NCBI GenBank assembly: GCA_030049955.1
Contig: JASIJX010000220.1
Coordinates: 1 to 26,513, forward strand
Reading direction: 5' to 3'
DNA from: Acidobacteriaceae bacterium
GTDB lineage: Bacteria > Acidobacteriota > Terriglobia > Terriglobales > Acidobacteriaceae
DNA: 26,513 bases
How positions within the stretch are numbered: position 1 is the first letter of the stretch; each line of letters starts with the position of its first letter. Of this stretch, positions 24,971 through 26,513 are shown piece by piece. Made by a program: the position numbers and the translations under genes. Below the pieces are notes generated by a model, which made no database searches, was not told where the DNA came from, and saw only the letters and a list, made by a program, of their open reading frames with translations.

Positions 24971-26010
24971 ATCGCAACTCCAAGAGAAACGGGACGCTGT
25001 GCACGAGCAGACTCGATCTCAGCAAATGTCACAGCCAGAGATCTGCGTGCGTCTTGCAAGGTCGCTTCGACGGGCGGATTGCCGCTCAAAATGCATTCAA
25101 TAAATGTCTTCAGCTCATTGAAATAGCCACCCAGGCTCGATATGTTGCCGTCCGAACTCTGGGACTCTCCAGCAGAAGGCGACTCGAATACCATCGGCGC
25201 TGGAGCGCTGTTATTCCAGGTCAAGGTCAGAGTGGAAGATTTGCTTGAATCAAAGTCGATGCAGGCCTGTTCAAGGACCGCTTGAAATGCCATGCGAAAT
25301 CCCCACTTGGACGGATAGTTCCATCCCCCTTCGGCCGAAACGACAACGTCGGGATAGTCGTAGAGAGTGAAGATGTGCGACGGGCCGCTCGAATCGAAGA
25401 CAGAGCGCGAATAAACCGCGCGTGGCGTGCCCAGGAGCGCGATGGCGAAGTCGGTGTCGTGGATGTGGAGGTCGAGTGCTGCCCCGCCCGAACGCTGCTC
25501 AACATTTGCCCAATTATCGACTGTGTACTCGGGACGTGAGGATTGACGGGTTAAGGAGAGGCTCAGGAGACGGCCGGCGCGACCCTCGCGTACAAATTGC
25601 TTCAGCGCTCTGTACTCAGGCCAAAAACGAATGCAATGCCCGACTTGCGCCATAACCCCGGCGTTATTTGCGGCAGCAATGATGCGGTCGGCAGCTGCGA
25701 GGCTTGGCGCGAGGGGCTTCTCACAGAATAAGTGGCGCCCGCTCCCCAAAGCAGTCAGAGCATCGGCTTCATGCGCGTCCAGCGGAGTGCAAACATCGAC
25801 CATCTCGGTTTCAGGCAAAGCTGATAAGAGTTCCCACAGCGAATCGTAGACCGGAACTTCGAGGCCGAGCTTCTGCAGCCTGGCTCGCGTCACGTCAACT
25901 CGCGGATCGGCAACGCCTACTAGACGCGCGCCAGGGAGTTGAGCGTAGATCTCGGCGTGCATGGATCCCATGAAGCCGAACCCTACGAGAGCGATATTGA
26001 TGGATGTCAT
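24967..26010 (-). CDS. Gfo/Idh/MocA-family NAD(P)-dependent oxidoreductase
   Basis: A 347-residue protein. ATG 26010 is preferred over 26037 because AAGGA lies 8-9 bp upstream and the Rossmann motif V-G-F-G-F-M-G-S-M-H begins nine residues later. C-E-K-P-L-A (catalytic Lys) and L-D-L-H-I-H-D-T-D-F (active-site His/Asp) are present, and a C-terminal beta-sheet domain follows. Members oxidise or reduce sugars, sugar acids or inositols, including C3 oxidation of glycosides. It is first in an operon with the TIM-barrel protein (4-bp overlap) and GH-C, behind operator 7 on the minus strand. Substrate unknown. Confidence 0.9.
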   Translation of the reverse strand: MTSINIALVGFGFMGSMHAEIYAQLPGARLVGVADPRVDVTRARLQKLGLEVPVYDSLWELLSALPETEMVDVCTPLDAHEADALTALGSGRHLFCEKPLAPSLAAADRIIAAANNAGVMAQVGHCIRFWPEYRALKQFVREGRAGRLLSLSLTRQSSRPEYTVDNWANVEQRSGGAALDLHIHDTDFAIALLGTPRAVYSRSVFDSSGPSHIFTLYDYPDVVVSAEGGWNYPSKWGFRMAFQAVLEQACIDFDSSKSSTLTLTWNNSAPAPMVFESPSAGESQSSDGNISSLGGYFNELKTFIECILSGNPPVEATLQDARRSLAVTFAEIESARAQRPVSLGVAI

Positions 26011-26139
26011 GATGAGGTTCCTTCGTCTGACGAGCAATCACGGGCCGTGCTCCATTTGCCTGCCTCCCTCGTCTGGTGCGAGGTCTTGGCCAAGCTGTCA
26101 AAGGTAAAATTGGATCATCCTTGACCCGAAAGTAGTTCA

Positions 26140-26168
26140 ATAGTATCCGGAATTTGGCGGTCTGACGC
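26140..26168 (-). promoter_or_regulatory. Predicted promoter of the Gfo/Idh-TIM-GH-C operon
   Basis: Minus-strand GCGTCA (26168-26163), a weak -35, with 17-bp spacing to TACTAT (26145-26140). The -35 starts 17 bp from operator 7, the same geometry as the other promoters. Confidence 0.4.
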
Positions 26169-26185
26169 GAAACATTCCCACCCTG

Positions 26186-26198
26186 TCCGTATTGCGGA
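26186..26198. promoter_or_regulatory. Regulon operator 7 (TCCGTATTGCGGA)
   Basis: Perfect arms, with the TGTCCG arm on the plus strand. It lies 19 bp upstream of the plus-strand TTGACA (26218) and 17 bp upstream of the minus-strand -35 (26168), so one site could serve both divergent transcripts. Confidence 0.7.
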
Positions 26199-26217
26199 AT
26201 CCGTCGATCAAAGCGAC

Positions 26218-26249
26218 TTGACATAGCCGTTATCGATCTGGAATAAAAT
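26218..26249 (+). promoter_or_regulatory. Predicted promoter of the SDR gene
   Basis: Exact TTGACA at 26218-26223. The -10 is AATAAA (26242-26247, 18-bp spacing). Predicted start near 26255, about 80 nt before the ATG. Confidence 0.5.
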
Positions 26250-26286
26250 TTGGAGGATTCCGGAGTCGACGCGATGAGTTCCGGTG

Positions 26287-26299
26287 TCCGTCATACGGA
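26287..26299. promoter_or_regulatory. Regulon operator 8 (TCCGTCATACGGA)
   Basis: Perfect arms, preceded by TG (TGTCCGTCATACGGA). It is centred 101 bp from operator 7 and about +38 from the predicted SDR start. Confidence 0.7.
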
Positions 26300-26335
26300 G
26301 TTGGCTCAGGACGCATCCTCTTTCAGGGATAAAGT

Positions 26336-26513
26336 ATGACGGATCTAGGTGAACTGATGGTCAAAGGAAGAAATGCGATCGTAACGGGAGCCGGAAATGG
26401 GTTGGGCCTGGCGATTGCCCGACGCTTTATCGAACTCGGCGCGAGAGTGCTCTTGGTTGACAAAGAGGAAGTGGTGCGGACGCGCGTGGGCGGCGACCAG
26501 CTGGACTCGAGCG
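26336..26513 (+). CDS. Short-chain dehydrogenase/reductase, N-terminal part (runs off window)
   Basis: ATG 26336 opens a frame to the window end (59 residues). [20 protein letters not shown] is the SDR nucleotide-binding TGxxxGxG motif. V-L-L-V-D-K-E puts an Asp after the second strand, which usually favours NAD over NADP. Classical SDRs oxidise hydroxyls of sugars, sugar acids or acyl-ACP. In a locus with aldolases and a possible lactonase, a sugar dehydrogenase is plausible (inference). The catalytic Tyr/Lys lie beyond the window. Confidence 0.85.
   Translation, partial: MTDLGELMVKGRNAIVTGAGNGLGLAIARRFIELGARVLLVDKEEVVRTRVGGDQLDSS

Noticed and set aside
1..26513. tRNA, rRNA, CRISPR array or phage genes
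   Set aside because: None was recognised by eye on either strand: no regularly spaced repeats, no tRNA-like T-loop motif with stem, and no phage structural proteins.

Overview
The window looks like an accessory carbohydrate-utilisation locus from an Acidobacteriota (Terriglobia-type) genome. This rests on family content, not on a database match. The markers are a 1164-residue TonB-dependent receptor with an N-terminal carboxypeptidase-like (Cna-B) domain and no SusD partner, an FG-GAP/ASPIC-UnbV (CRTAC1) exported protein, a TPR lipoprotein-like or exported protein, several Tat-exported glycoside hydrolases, and moderate GC with many IS5-type elements.

Layout. Positions 1-1.6 kb hold two IS5-family pieces that closely bracket a DinB-type gene. 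Positions 1.6-2.4 kb hold nothing recognisable. Positions 2.4-5.7 kb (minus strand) carry a small overlapping ORF, the CRTAC1 protein and an MBL-fold hydrolase. Positions 6.1-8.8 kb (plus) carry a HpcH/HpaI aldolase-like protein lacking key catalytic residues and an SSS-family symporter with a one-base frameshift. Positions 9.2-12.4 kb (minus) carry a Tat-exported glycoside hydrolase (GH-A) and an intact HpcH/HpaI aldolase. Positions 13.6-17.1 kb (plus) carry the TonB receptor, followed by a strong terminator. Positions 17.2-18.1 kb are a complete IS5-family element with inverted repeats and a frameshifting site. Positions 18.2-21.9 kb (plus) carry a second glycoside hydrolase (GH-B) and a TPR protein. 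Positions 22.0-26.0 kb are a minus-strand operon: Gfo/Idh/MocA oxidoreductase, sugar isomerase-like TIM barrel, third glycoside hydrolase (GH-C). A divergent SDR dehydrogenase begins at 26.3 kb and runs off the window.

The most interesting signal is not a gene. A 13-bp palindrome, TCCG-N5-CGGA, usually written TGTCCG-N5-CGGA on one strand, occurs at least eight times, always in intergenic DNA in front of the carbohydrate genes. At six promoters one copy lies 17-19 bp upstream of a -35 element (exact TTGACA in three, one base off in one, weaker in two), which puts it near -61. At three of these promoters a second copy lies about 90-101 bp further downstream, beyond the predicted start point. 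This appears to define one regulon joining the MBL hydrolase, both aldolase units, the TonB receptor, the Gfo/Idh-TIM-GH operon and the SDR. The CRTAC1 and TPR genes show no such site. The regulator gene is not in the window.

As a working model (inference), the TonB receptor imports an oligosaccharide and Tat-exported (alpha/alpha)6 hydrolases cut it in the periplasm. The symporter takes up the sugar, SDR or Gfo/Idh enzymes oxidise it, the MBL protein may open a lactone, and the HpcH/HpaI aldolase cleaves a 2-keto-3-deoxy acid. A dehydratase, which such a non-phosphorylative route would need, is not seen here. The aldolase-1/symporter arm looks damaged, and an IS element sits in front of GH-B, so the locus may be partly decaying or remodelling.
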